From assembly GCA_000733355.1 (NCBI GenBank), contig JNVV01000003.1, forward strand, positions 682,001-746,000: 64,000 bases of DNA. Reading direction: 5' to 3'. The notes beneath the pieces are model-generated. The model ran no database searches and was not told the origin of the DNA. It worked only from the letters and a program-made list of their open reading frames with translations. Source of the DNA: Falciphora oryzae (Eukaryota; Ascomycota; Sordariomycetes; Magnaporthales; Magnaporthaceae). Below are positions 42,202 through 52,062 of this stretch, piece by piece; positions within the stretch are counted from its first letter, which is position 1, and each line of letters opens with the position of its first letter. The translations under genes and the position numbers were made by a program.

Positions 42202-42474
42202 TAGGGGCCTGTTTGGTTGCAGTTTTTTTTTTTTTTTTTTTTTTTTTTTAGTAAACTAGTCTAACTAGTTTTTTGATCAGCTGTTTTTTAGGGAAAAAGC
42301 TCAACACCAAAGGCCGGCCGAGAGATAAATATTAATTCAGGCGCTTTTTAAAAAAAGATTAAATGCCTTTAACAAACCCCTTTGGTAATGCGAGGCCTCT
42401 GATCTTGAAAATTTTGGAAAAACACCAGTTTATTCCAGTTTACCAATAAATTATCGCAACCAAACAGGCCCTAG
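42202..42474. mobile_element. Harbinger-like MITE with 16-bp perfect TIRs
   Basis: The element 42205-42471 (267 bp) begins GGGCCTGTTTGGTTGC and ends with its exact complement. It is flanked on both sides by TAG (42202-42204 and 42472-42474), a likely 3-bp target duplication. It is AT-rich, non-coding and contains 27 T at 42223-42249. A second inner pair of inverted TAAACT blocks lies next to the ends. TIRs of the form GGGCCTGTTTGG with a 3-bp target duplication are typical of PIF/Harbinger (Tourist-like) MITEs, which are best known from plants. Confidence 0.85.
42223..42249. repeat. Poly-T tract (27 nt) inside the MITE
   Basis: Uninterrupted T run directly after the left TIR. Confidence 0.9.
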
Positions 42475-42825
42475 GTGGGAACGTCAGGGGGCGAACCTTG
42501 CTCCAGCGTAAGTCGTGGGGGCCGCCATTGTCGCCACGAGTCACACAGCCTGGCTGGTCCTCTCGGCATTGTACTGCCGAGCTTGTGTGCCGCGCGGAGC
42601 GCCGCGGGGATCCTGGGCGGCGGGCCCTGAATGATGCCGAAAGGGCACCAAGTGTGATGGCTTCTCGATATTTATTAGGAAGAGGGTCTTGTGCTACCTT
42701 TGCCGAGCTCTCATCTAATTTACACCGTTGGCCGAGACTTGTGCCTAGATATTCAGGGGCAACATTATTTTGCATCGCCATCACCAACTTCGAATAACTC
42801 GTGGCCGTAGTAACAAAACGCAACA
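42475..42825. other. Promoter-side region of the alcohol dehydrogenase
   Basis: GC-rich sequence between the MITE and the dehydrogenase start. Minus-strand frames here are not convincing. Confidence 0.4.
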
Positions 42826-44155
42826 ATGAAGACGCGTAGCACACAGCATGCTGCCGTCTTGGTGGTACGTTCAACAGAAGCAGCGCCGTTGGTGACACCT
42901 TTATCGGCGCCCATGTCACAGCCTCTTTCTGACATTATCCGGACGGGCAGGAGCAAGGAAGCACACCAAAGTTCGAAATCCAGCAGATCCCCGTCCCCGT
43001 CCCCGGGCCCAACGAGCTGCTGGTCAGGCTGTCGGTGACGTCCATCTGCGGCTCCGACTACGGCATGGCGGCGGGTCACCTGGGCCCCATCAAGTCCGTG
43101 CTCGGCCACGAGGGCGTGGGCCGCGTCGTGGCCGTCGGGGCCAACGCGGCGCACCTAGCGGGCACCGGCACCAGCATCGATGTAGGCCAGCGCGTCGCCA
43201 TCTGCCTGACGCGCGACATGTGCGGGCGCTGCGACTACTGCACGGCGCCCGACGCGCTTGAGGCGACGCCCCGGTGCGCCGAGAAGATCTTTTCGGGCTG
43301 CAAGGTCGACGGCACGTTTGCGCAGTTCGCGCTCGTGCAGGCGCGCTGGGCGCAGCCGCTGCCGGACCGCTTCGACGGCGTGCCCGACGAGCTGGTCGCG
43401 CCCGTGCTGTGCGGCGGCGTCACCGCCTACAAGGCCGTCAAATGCTGCGGGCTGACCCCGGGCCAGTGGATCGCGGTGCCCGGGGCCGCGGGCGGGGTGG
43501 GCGCCTTTGCCGTGGCGTACGGTCGTGCCATGGGCTACCGGGTTATCGGGGTGGATGTGGGGAAGACAAAGGAGGCGTACGTGCTCTCGCAGGGCGCCGA
43601 GAGCTACGTTGACGTTTCTCAGGTCGAGGATGTGGGCAAAGAGGTGGCGAGACTCACCGGCGGGAGCGGGGTGGACGCTGTTATTGTGACTGCCGGGTCA
43701 GGGGACGCATATCAATCCGCGCTGGGGATGTTGGCGCCGTTTGGCACACTGATGTGCGTTGGCATCCCGCCGCCCAATGCATTCGTGAGCTTCCACCCAC
43801 TCAAACTCATCGATTCCGGGATCAAGATCACGGGATCGATGACGGGGACGAGGAAGGACGTCCTGGAGGCCCTCGAGTTCGTGAAGAGGGGTTTGGTGGT
43901 GCCGAAAGTCCAGAGCGGCAAGCTGGCAGATATGACTAGGCTAATCCTCGAGGTTGCCAAAGGAACGGTAAGGCCATGGCCGCCCAGACCTCACGGGCTT
44001 TGGTTATCTCCTCGACACGACTTGGCCATGTATGCTGACATATCCTGTTTGAACGATAGATCGAGGGAAAGTACGTGGTCAGCTTGGACGACGATAGCAT
44101 CGCCGAGCCAAACGTGGGGACCAATGGTGACTCTTCAGGGGCTGGTGGAGCATGA
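42826..44155 (+). CDS. Zinc-dependent medium-chain alcohol dehydrogenase
   Basis: Three exons, 42826-42864, 42951-43967 and 44060-44155, 383 residues, all junctions phase 0. The short exon 1 (13 codons) ends at a GTACGT donor, and exon 2 begins EQGSTPKFEIQQIPVPVPGPNELLV, the normal N-terminal strand pair. Catalytic zinc ligands are the Cys of TSICGSD and the His of LGHEGVGRV. The structural zinc lobe reads CGRCDYC and CAEKIFSGC. The nucleotide motif is GAAGGVGAFAVAYG. Exon 3 closes with IEGKYVVSLDD. The family oxidises primary or secondary alcohols with NAD(H), in the cytosol. It lies between the amidoligase and the class V PLP enzyme on the same strand. Confidence 0.93.
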
Positions 44156-44676
44156 AGCTGGGGGGCAGCCGAAATATCCAATACATGATAGGACAGTGTT
44201 GCTGCAGTTTGCGGGGTTAATGTGCGAACGAGGTGAAGGTCGTGTATCTGTATTAGCGCCCTCGGCTACTATCGGCTGCGCCGTCTGGCGGCATCGACTG
44301 AGCTGGCCGCGCCGAGGGGCCGACCCTGAGGATGGTGCCTGGTGCGCCCTTCCAGAGACGAGCTGCATACCCGAGGTAGGCGAGCATAGCAACATTCTTG
44401 TGCTCTAGTTAGCCCCCACATTGTGACTGCACGTTCGGTTTATCAAAGCTCTCAATGCAAATGGCGGGCTCAGGTAGTGTCGGTGGTGGCCCTACAGAGG
44501 ATATGCTTTGACTCATAGCCCGCGCATCTCGGCTATATATCAGCTTGAAGCTGCCAAAGGGGTATCATTTTAACTGAGAAACGGCAGAACAGAAAGACAA
44601 CATTCGGCCGTAACCAGCACACCAATATCCCATACTCCCAGTTCTCAAGCCGACAAGAGACAAGGAGCCCGGCAAC
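44156..44676. other. Intergenic region with TATA element
   Basis: 3' flank of the dehydrogenase, then the promoter of the PLP enzyme gene. Confidence 0.4.
44534..44540 (+). promoter_or_regulatory. TATA box of the PLP enzyme gene
   Basis: TATATAT lies 143 bases before the ATG at 44677. Confidence 0.5.
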
Positions 44677-46201
44677 ATGGGGTCTACCGGCGAGCGCGCC
44701 TTTCGGTACTACGGCACACAGCTGCCAGAATGGCTCGCGGCGCCGTATCCGAAGCGCCAGTTTGGCAAGGATGTGGCGAGTGAGTTTTTGATGGACCCGG
44801 AGTACCGGAACTTCAACAACGGTAAGTTCCCCGGAGGTTCACGCGCTGGGTTTTCCCGAATAGAATCCTGTGCACTAACACCACCGGGCGGCCCACCCCA
44901 CAGGATCATTCGGCACCATCCCCAGGGCGATCCGGGACCTCCAGCGCCATTACCAGGACCAAGCCGAGGGACGCCCGGATCCGTTCATCCGGTACGACTG
45001 GCCCGCACTGCTGGAGGAGTCGCGCGCCGCCGTTGCGCCGCTGCTCGGGGTCGACAAGGAGACGGTCGTCTTTGTCAGCAACGCCACCATGGCCTTCAAC
45101 ACGGTCCTGCGCAACCTCGTGTGGGCCGACGATGGGGCCGACGAGATCTTGTACTTCAGCACCATCTACGGCGCGTGCGAGAAGACCATACAATACGTCG
45201 GCGAGCTGTCCAAGGGCCTCTGCTCGTCCCGCGGCATCCGGCTCGACTACCCCCTGAGCGACGCCGAAGTGGTCGCCCTCTTCGAAGCGGCCGTGAAGCA
45301 GAGCAGGGCCGAGGGCAAGCGTCCGCGCGCCGCGGTCACGGACGTGGTGTCGTCCATCCCGGGCGTCCGCTTCCCCTTCGAGAAGCTCGTCGCGGTCTGC
45401 CGGGACGAGGGCATCCTGTCCATCGTCGACGGCGCGCAGGGTATCGGCTTGGTGGATCTGACGCATGTCGGTACCGAGGTCAAACCGGACTTCTTCCTCA
45501 GCAACTGCCACAAATGGCTTTTTGTGCCGCGAGGCTGCGCCGTGCTGCACGTGCCGGCGCGCAACCACAAGTTGATGCGATCGACGCTCCCGACCAGCTG
45601 GACCTACCAGCCCGACGGCAGCACGGCCGAGTTTGGCCCCAGCTTCAACTTTATCGGAACGCAGGATAACACCAATTACACCTGCGTCAAGGAGAGCATC
45701 CGCTGGAGGCAGGAAGTGCTGGGCGGGGAGGAGGCGATCCTGAACTACGTGACCAAACTCGCCCAAGACGGTGGGCGCAGGGTCGCGGAGATCCTGGGGA
45801 CCGAGGTGCTCGAGAACAGCGAGGGCACCCTGACGCGCTGCGGGATGGTCAACGTGGGACTGCCGTTGGGTGTCGTCGGCGGTGGAGCGTCGCCGCCAGC
45901 CCGGATTGTCATCCCGGCAGACGAGGCGGGCCCGCTCGCCGGATGGATGCAGCAGGCGCTGGTGGGCGATTACAAAACCTTCCTCCCTGTCACGCTGTAT
46001 AATGGGAGGTTCTGGGTCAGGCTCTCTGCGCAGGTCTACCTCGAGCCGAAGGACTTCGAGTTGGTCGCTAAGGATTTGCTCGAGCTATGCGAGCGGGTAG
46101 GGAAGGGGGACCACAAAGCGAGCGGCCAGACAGCGAGCCAGGGAAGCCTGGACGCCCTCATTCAGAAGATGCATAACACCAGGGCATCGGAGGATGAGTG
46201 A
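44677..46201 (+). CDS. Class V PLP-dependent enzyme (LolT / hercynylcysteine-lyase-like)
   Basis: Two exons, 44677-44821 and 44904-46201, 480 residues, with GTAAGT donor, CCACAG acceptor and phase-1 junction. Motifs: [11 protein letters not shown] near the N-terminus, [15 protein letters not shown] (cofactor phosphate loop), [14 protein letters not shown] (PLP-ring Asp) and [15 protein letters not shown] with the Schiff-base lysine. This is the class V aminotransferase/cysteine-desulfurase fold in its isopenicillin-epimerase-like branch, which in fungi includes LolT-type proteins and the ergothioneine C-S lyase Egt2. Either sulfur or amino-acid C-S chemistry or a C-N elimination is plausible. 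A housekeeping ergothioneine role and a role with the Cys-rich peptide upstream are both possible. The C-terminal tail (residues about 455-480) is polar and unordered. Confidence 0.88.
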
Positions 46202-46690
46202 TGGGCAGCCTCCTGCTTTGCAGCCCGGCGCGATGGAGGGTGCGTGGCTGGCCGTGGATGGTTTGTCAGGAAGGCATGCGCAGCTCGACTGATAGGTAGA
46301 AACTCTAGGAGATATTTAGGTATGAATCGTTTGATTAGTCCGACTCACGAAACGTGTGATTGGCACCACGTATTGAAAAGGTCCTCATAGCCTGAGGAGA
46401 GGGCAGACGGATGGGTGCCAAAGGGGTCGACGTAATTCTTAGCAGCCCCAGAGTGTGTGCCAAGATCAAATTCTGCCGGGTGACACGTTTCAATTCTGGG
46501 CAGGCGGTAAGGTTTTCCAAGCCATCTCACAAGCATCATTCAGCCAAAAGGGCCACCTTCTGTTTGCGCCGCAAGCCATCGATCCCATCGGTTATAGTCA
46601 AGCGCTCGAGCTTTACTGCGAAACAGGCGAGACCTCCGAAGCTTTATCCGCCTCAATGCTTGGACGCCCCTACGTTCAACCTCCGTCACC
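46202..46690. other. Intergenic/promoter region of bos1
   Basis: No gene or repeat. The leader of bos1 ends directly at ACCATGG. Confidence 0.4.
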
Positions 46691-47563
46691 ATGGTGAGCC
46701 TGCAGCCTCGACAAACCACGCAACAAGGGGTCACGATCCCTCGTCCCGACGCCCCGTGTGCGCGCGCTAATCCAGCAAACGGCCAGAACACCACATTCAA
46801 CTCGGCGCTCAAGCAGAGCACCTCGATCCGGCGCGACCTCGGCAACATCTTCTCGGCCGACCCCTCGCTCTCCTCGACGCGCGTGCCGACGCCCGCCGAG
46901 CTCGGCTCCCTGTCGGCCAGCCTGACGGCGTTCGCGCGGACCGTGGACGAGTACAACGCGCTCGCCAAGCAGGAGCTCAACCCGGCCAAGCAGGAGAAGG
47001 CGTTTGAACGAATCCGCAACTTCCGCGAGGAGCTCGCCTCCTTCCGCACCCAGTTCGATGCCGCAAAGGCCGCCCGCGACGACGCCGCCCACACCCAGAA
47101 CCGCTCCGAACTCCTAGGCCGCCGGCCCTACGTAACGTCGACGCCCGAGAACCCGTACGCCGCCGCCTCCTCCTCCCCGGGCCCATCGGCGAGCAGCGGA
47201 GGCTATGGCTTAGGAGGGGGAGGCGGCGGCAGCAGCCAGCAGCAGCAGGGGCTCAGCATGGGCAGCGACGACTCGCTGCGCGAGGCCCACGCGTTCCGGG
47301 AGCAGAACTTCTTCGCAAACACAAACTCGGCGCTGGACGAGTACATTGCGCGCGGCCAGGCGGTGCTGGGCGACCTCGGCGCGCAGCGCGAGATGATGAA
47401 GAACACGCAGAAGAGGCTCTACTCGGTCGCCAACACGCTCGGCGTCTCGGGCGAGACCATCCGCATGGTGGAGCGGAGGGCCAAGGAGGACAAGTGGATC
47501 TTTTGGGCCGGCGTCATCGTCTTCTTCCTGTTCTGCTGGCTGTGCCTGCACTTCCTGAGGTAG
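46691..47563 (+). CDS. bos1: Bos1-type ER-Golgi v-SNARE (membrin)
   Basis: Exon 1 is just the ATG at 46691-46693, followed by the intron 46694-46786 (GTGAGC...GCTAATC...GGCCAG). Exon 2 is 46787-47563, giving 259 residues that begin MNTTFNSALKQSTSIRRDL, the conserved Bos1 N-terminus. The intron is 93 bases, divisible by three and free of stops, so an unspliced frame would add a false N-terminal insert. Conserved blocks are LNPAKQEKAFERIRNFREEL, NRSELLGRRP, the SNARE helix around LYSVANTLGVSGETIRMVERRAKEDKWIFW and a C-terminal TM anchor (VIVFFLFCWLCLHFLR). It forms SNARE complexes for ER-to-Golgi vesicle fusion. A Gly/Gln-rich linker lies in the middle. Confidence 0.96.
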   Translation: MVSLQPRQTTQQGVTIPRPDAPCARANPANGQNTTFNSALKQSTSIRRDLGNIFSADPSLSSTRVPTPAELGSLSASLTAFARTVDEYNALAKQELNPAKQEKAFERIRNFREELASFRTQFDAAKAARDDAAHTQNRSELLGRRPYVTSTPENPYAAASSSPGPSASSGGYGLGGGGGGSSQQQQGLSMGSDDSLREAHAFREQNFFANTNSALDEYIARGQAVLGDLGAQREMMKNTQKRLYSVANTLGVSGETIRMVERRAKEDKWIFWAGVIVFFLFCWLCLHFLR

Positions 47564-47853
47564 ATACGCCACGGCCGGGGGAGGTCAGGGAGTCATTTTT
47601 TTCGGGCGCAAAGGCATAGATCGCATATTGTCAACGGAGCGTGGCGTTCGGTGGTGTCCTTTGTTTGATATAGGGCTCAAGCTCTTGGATCATCCTTTTG
47701 TCTTTTTATCTCTTTTGTTTTGATGCCATAGACATTGCTTCTAGTTTTTTTTGTTTCTGCCTATCCATACGGCATGTACGTCACCCAGGTTATGTTTGTA
47801 TGTGTAGAGGTTCTTTGCGCTGATATCAGATATCTCCTTTAGCCTTTTCCAGG

Positions 47854-48792
47854 CTATCCCGCGATGCGAAGCTCGATTGTGAATACAACATCCTTGTCCG
47901 TCACAACTTCAACGACCCTTGTTTCCGGCTCGACGTGGTTGCTCGTAGACATCTTGTCGCCAAACTCAGTCCCCCAGTTGTTGATGTCCCACTTCAAGCC
48001 CTTTGTCGTGATGATGCTCCTGCCCTTGATGGGGATGATCCCGACATGCTTGCCAAAACTCTCTTCCACCATATCTTCTCGCACGTGGATGATATGGCGG
48101 CCGGGCTTCAGTAGGAATGTCAAGTTCTCACTCGAAACGAGGTACATACGACCCTTCCGATAGTCCTGGTCGGCTTGGAAGAGGCACAGGTGATGGAGCT
48201 GGCTCAACCCCTGATCGATGCGGCCTCCTAAGCCACCAATTGCGACCACGTCGCCCGGTTGTTGAGGGAATTGGATGTTCTTGACGGCCTCGGCAAGGCC
48301 GGGTGTTTCCCGAGGACCACGAATTAGATTAACAGCTTTGCCAAAGTCTGTTGATTCCTGGTCCGGGTCTTGGAAGATGACCGGGGGTCTGGGCAGGGAC
48401 TGGTAGTATGCCCGGCTCTCCTCCGTGAACGAGTCCAAGTCGCCGATGATGACGTCTACATCATGCTAAGGAATATCCGGCACAAATGCGGCATCGTTAG
48501 TCTTTGCCTGTCAACACACAATGGGGTTGTTTCTTACAAATGGTGCAGGCCCGGCGGCAAGGAGATGGTTTGCGCCTCCGTCCACTGCTACTTTGAGGCT
48601 CGCTGATGGTCTGGTCAGCGGTGTCCGTCGTTTATCGGGCAGGGACTTGGACAAACCGTTTCTCCAAAACTTCCGTAGCGTGCTGACATCGCGAATGGGC
48701 TGGTTCAGCACGACGACGGAGAATGGCTCCCAGCCTGGGTCCCGGTGCTCTTGCAAAATGCGAGCTGGATGCCACTCGAAGCGGCGCTCCAT
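47854..48792 (-). CDS. thi80: Thiamine pyrophosphokinase
   Basis: Two exons on the minus strand, 48792-48538 and 48465-47854, 288 residues, phase-0 junction. The catalytic domain carries VAVDGGANHLL, then HDVDVIIGDLDSF just after the intron, and DPDQESTDFGKAVNLI. These Asp-rich loops bind Mg-ATP and transfer pyrophosphate to thiamine. The C-terminal thiamine-binding beta domain shows VVAIGGLGGRIDQGLSQLHHL and HVGIIPIKGRSIITTKGLKWDI. Length fits fungal enzymes. The product is thiamine diphosphate, made in the cytosol. The short N-terminal part before the VVVLNQPI strand is typical of fungal forms. Confidence 0.95.
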
Positions 48793-49749
48793 AGTGTCGT
48801 GTCGTTTGTTATTGAATCAAATACGTTCCTAGACACGATGATGGGTGCAAGGTAAGCCATGGAAGTATGGTGGGGGTCGAGGGAGCGACCGGGTTGTCCA
48901 CGAACTCGACGCTAGAGGGGCGACAAGGTTTATCTCAGCCCTCAACTGTAAAAACTGTGACCCGGCTTGAAAGTGGTGGGGATGACAAAGTAGTGCCTGC
49001 TCGTATTATTAGGATAAGGATTTGGAGGTGACGAGATTCGTTGGTAAATAAGATATAGCCCGAAATCCATGAGCGTCTAGACATAGGGTAAGACTCCCTC
49101 CTCCTGGTGCAATGAATTATCGAGGGTAGCAGCAATCAAAACCCGGGCATTGCCAACAAGTCATTATTACAGCGCCGAGGGGCTGCCCCTGACATTCATT
49201 ATACCTCATTATGAGCTGCGTGGTACGGCCAGAAGTGGTCCATGAGGGGGGCAGCTGGCATCGTTCCTCCGATATTTCTTTGATACAAGGGCTGAGAAAC
49301 GGCATGGAACCCAGGTCGGTCTAACAAGCAGGTAATGCAACCCTTGCATCGCACGTTGCAGCGGCGTGGCTCATAGATCGACCCAACATTCCAGTCGCAG
49401 CTGAGCCCAGCTCTAAGGCGGTAGCGCGGGGGTCAGTGGCAGAATCCACACCAAGCGCCTGTGCTCCGATCAAAACCGATCAATCCATCCCTAACCCCTG
49501 CAAGCTTGGTACCAATTGAGGCAGGTCCCGAAAATTTTGGCGAGGCTTTTGATCTGGCCTAGCTGGATTACCAATGCGACGACGCCATACTCTCCCACCG
49601 GGACGCGAAGCCGAGAAAGTGATCGCTGCGCCGGCTGCTCTACACTTGGCAGCTTTTCTGGCTTCCAGCCAGCCGCTCTTTGCTTGATTTCCTTCTTGCC
49701 CCTGTCTGCCGGCGTCTTCCCTCTCCTTGCGTCTAACTAGATCCTCACG
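48793..49749. other. Divergent promoter region
   Basis: About 1 kb between the thiamine pyrophosphokinase and mia40 genes, which are transcribed in opposite directions. No gene or repeat seen. Confidence 0.45.
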
Positions 49750-50862
49750 ATGTATCGCGCCACACTACGATCAACAGCGCGCGCGGCCCGGTCCGCTGCG
49801 TCGTCGACCACCCTCACATCAACCTCCCGCAGGTATCTGAGCTTTGGGCCATCTGACAAGCCTAGGACTTGGAAGGGAGCCGCTGTGCGGTGGGGTTTGG
49901 CCTTCGGCGCCCTCTACTGGTACAACACGAGCCCGATCTTCGCCGACGAGCCGCTCCGTATGTCCACGCCGAACCCGCTGCCCCTCCGATTTACCGAATC
50001 CTCGCTTTCCGCCCCGTGCGCAACCAACTGGGGGCGCTCGTGACGTCGCCCTCATACCTCCTATGGGTGTACTAACCACTCGGCCATAATAGCGCAAACG
50101 ATCCCCGCGCCTCCCCAGTTCTCCGATGACGACCTCCCTACCGTGGAGTCCGTGATTGCGCAGAGGCGCAAGGAGGCCGAGGCCAGGGCGAAACAGGCCG
50201 CGGCAGCCGCCCCGTCGTCTCCACCGTCGTCCGAGGAGGAGAAGAAGGAGGAGACAAAGCAGGCCAAGGAGGACTCTGTCGCCCCTGTTGCGGCACCGGA
50301 GCCGGGCTCGCCCGAGGCGCTTGAGGAGGAGGCGAGCCAGCAGGGCGCATTCAACCCGGAGACCGGCGAGATCAACTGGGACTGCCCCTGCCTGGGCGGA
50401 ATGGCCGATGGCCCCTGTGGAGAGGAGTTCAAGGCCGCGTTCAGCTGCTTCGTCCACTCAACCGAGGAGCCCAAGGGCATGGATTGCATCGACAAATTCC
50501 AGTATGTCTTTACCAACATACTCATTTCGGATATCGCTTCTTCGACCAATTTACGTTATTGCAATGTGACGACGCTGACACTATAGATCAGGCACATGCA
50601 GGACTGCTTCAAGAAGTACCCTGAGATTTACGGCAGCGAACTTGCGGACGAGGATGGAGAGGAGTCCCCCGACGCTCCTGCCAGCAGCGAGGACGCCCCC
50701 GCTGCCGCTCCCAAGGAGGAGAAGGAGGAGAAGGAGGTCCAGGAGAAGCCTGAGACCCCCTCAGCTCCAGCTACAACCCCAATCGCCGATAAGAAGACGT
50801 CCGCAGCACCAGCCTCAACGCCCAAGGCCGCTAGCGATGCGACTGCTGCCAACCAGAAGTGA
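49750..50862 (+). CDS. mia40: Mia40-type mitochondrial intermembrane-space oxidoreductase
   Basis: Three exons, 49750-49957, 50093-50501 and 50592-50862, 295 residues. The N-terminus is Arg/Ser/Thr-rich (mitochondrial presequence) and followed by a TM-type anchor ([13 protein letters not shown]), as in the membrane-anchored fungal form. The functional core is [27 protein letters not shown] with the redox CPC and first CX9C, then [23 protein letters not shown] with the second CX9C, which the last intron splits. The acceptor used is the second AG of GATCAG, because it restores the CX9C spacing. A long acidic Ala/Pro/Glu-rich tail follows. It catalyses disulfide-driven import of small Cys proteins into the intermembrane space. 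Confidence 0.97.
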
Positions 50863-52062
50863 TGCTCGAAAAAGGGAAAGAACGAGTGGCTGGGACGGTC
50901 TTAGACAAAACAATCAAAACATATACGCGGCTCTGTGTGAATATTTAGGCCAGCTCAGGGGATAGGCTCTCTAGAGAGACTGGCGACCATCAATGATGAT
51001 GCCAGGGGTGAGGGGCGGTAGCCTTGGGCTGGATGCTCCCTAACAATGGGAATGTACAACTGATTGTATACTGTATATACATGTAGACGTGAAGATAAGG
51101 AAACTAAATCCTCTCCAATGGCTTGCAGCTTCGACCTGTCACGGCGCCCAAATAAAAATCTGCAGTTCCGACGACGCTGATTGGAACCCCCATTACCCGA
51201 GCCTATCCTGTAGGTCTCCTTTTCTGTTTCCTGTATCCTTTTCCGTTTCCTGTACCCTTTCCTAAGTACAACTTAGGGGATACCAACTATAAGTTTTTGG
51301 GTGTTCTAACTAACCCGGTTGTGAGGTTTATACGGACGCAGGATTTCTATTTGGGGAACGTGCTTGTGCACCTATCCCTTGACTTACCGTGGGGCCTTAC
51401 ATGCCACTAGCAGGGAATACTTCTGCAGCCACCTTACGACTGGCAGGCAGCTCTTGTTCAGAAAAGCATCGAAGATGGATATGAAGATTCCATCAACGAA
51501 GACGTCTACCCCTCCTAACCCCTCAACCCACCCATGTACCTCAGAAAATAGGTTGGCAGCCAGTTGATAGGCCCTCGAGCCCCTCTGGTTCTGGTTCATC
51601 ACTGCATGTTTTGTTGTCAGATGGGCCCCATTCGTTCCTCGCCCGACCGGGCATCTTTTTCAGGGCGCATGTTGTGCAGCCAGACAAAAGAGGGAAAGCA
51701 AACAAAAAAGCGGCCATGGATAGACGTCATTCGCCGGCGGCTGCCAAGCTTGGGAGCTGCCCTGGCGCGCGCGAGGAACAGATCATCCCGCCTTAATTTT
51801 CTAGTGGCCCAAAAGCACGAGACACCCACACCTCTCGCATCGTTCACATGCACGCCATCGAATCCTCTCCCTCCTCCCACACACACAACCGCCGCCTCAT
51901 ATTCTCGCCATTCCAGTCTCGATAGAAATCATCCGCACTCCTGCTCGACAATTTCTCGCGAGCACCTGCCGGCTTCCTTCTCCGCAATAGTAGAAAGCTT
52001 CGCTCTTGTCCCGGCAGCCGAATTTTCCCGTCAAGAGTAGGATCCACCCCTGCCGACGGTGA
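50863..52062. other. Intergenic region
   Basis: 1.2 kb. Direct repeats of TTTCCTGTA-type sequence occur around 51225-51265. Minus- and plus-strand frames at 51564-52040 have no recognisable protein. The first exon of the next gene, with its ATG, may lie here. Confidence 0.4.

Noticed and set aside
44906..45766. Long minus-strand open frame (286 codons)
   Set aside because: Antisense to the class V PLP enzyme. Its composition follows from GC-rich codon bias, and no protein family is visible.
46694..46786. N-terminal extension of Bos1 read straight from the ATG
   Set aside because: Has GTGAGC, GCTAATC and CCAG intron signals. Splicing it out gives the conserved MNTTFNSALKQS start.
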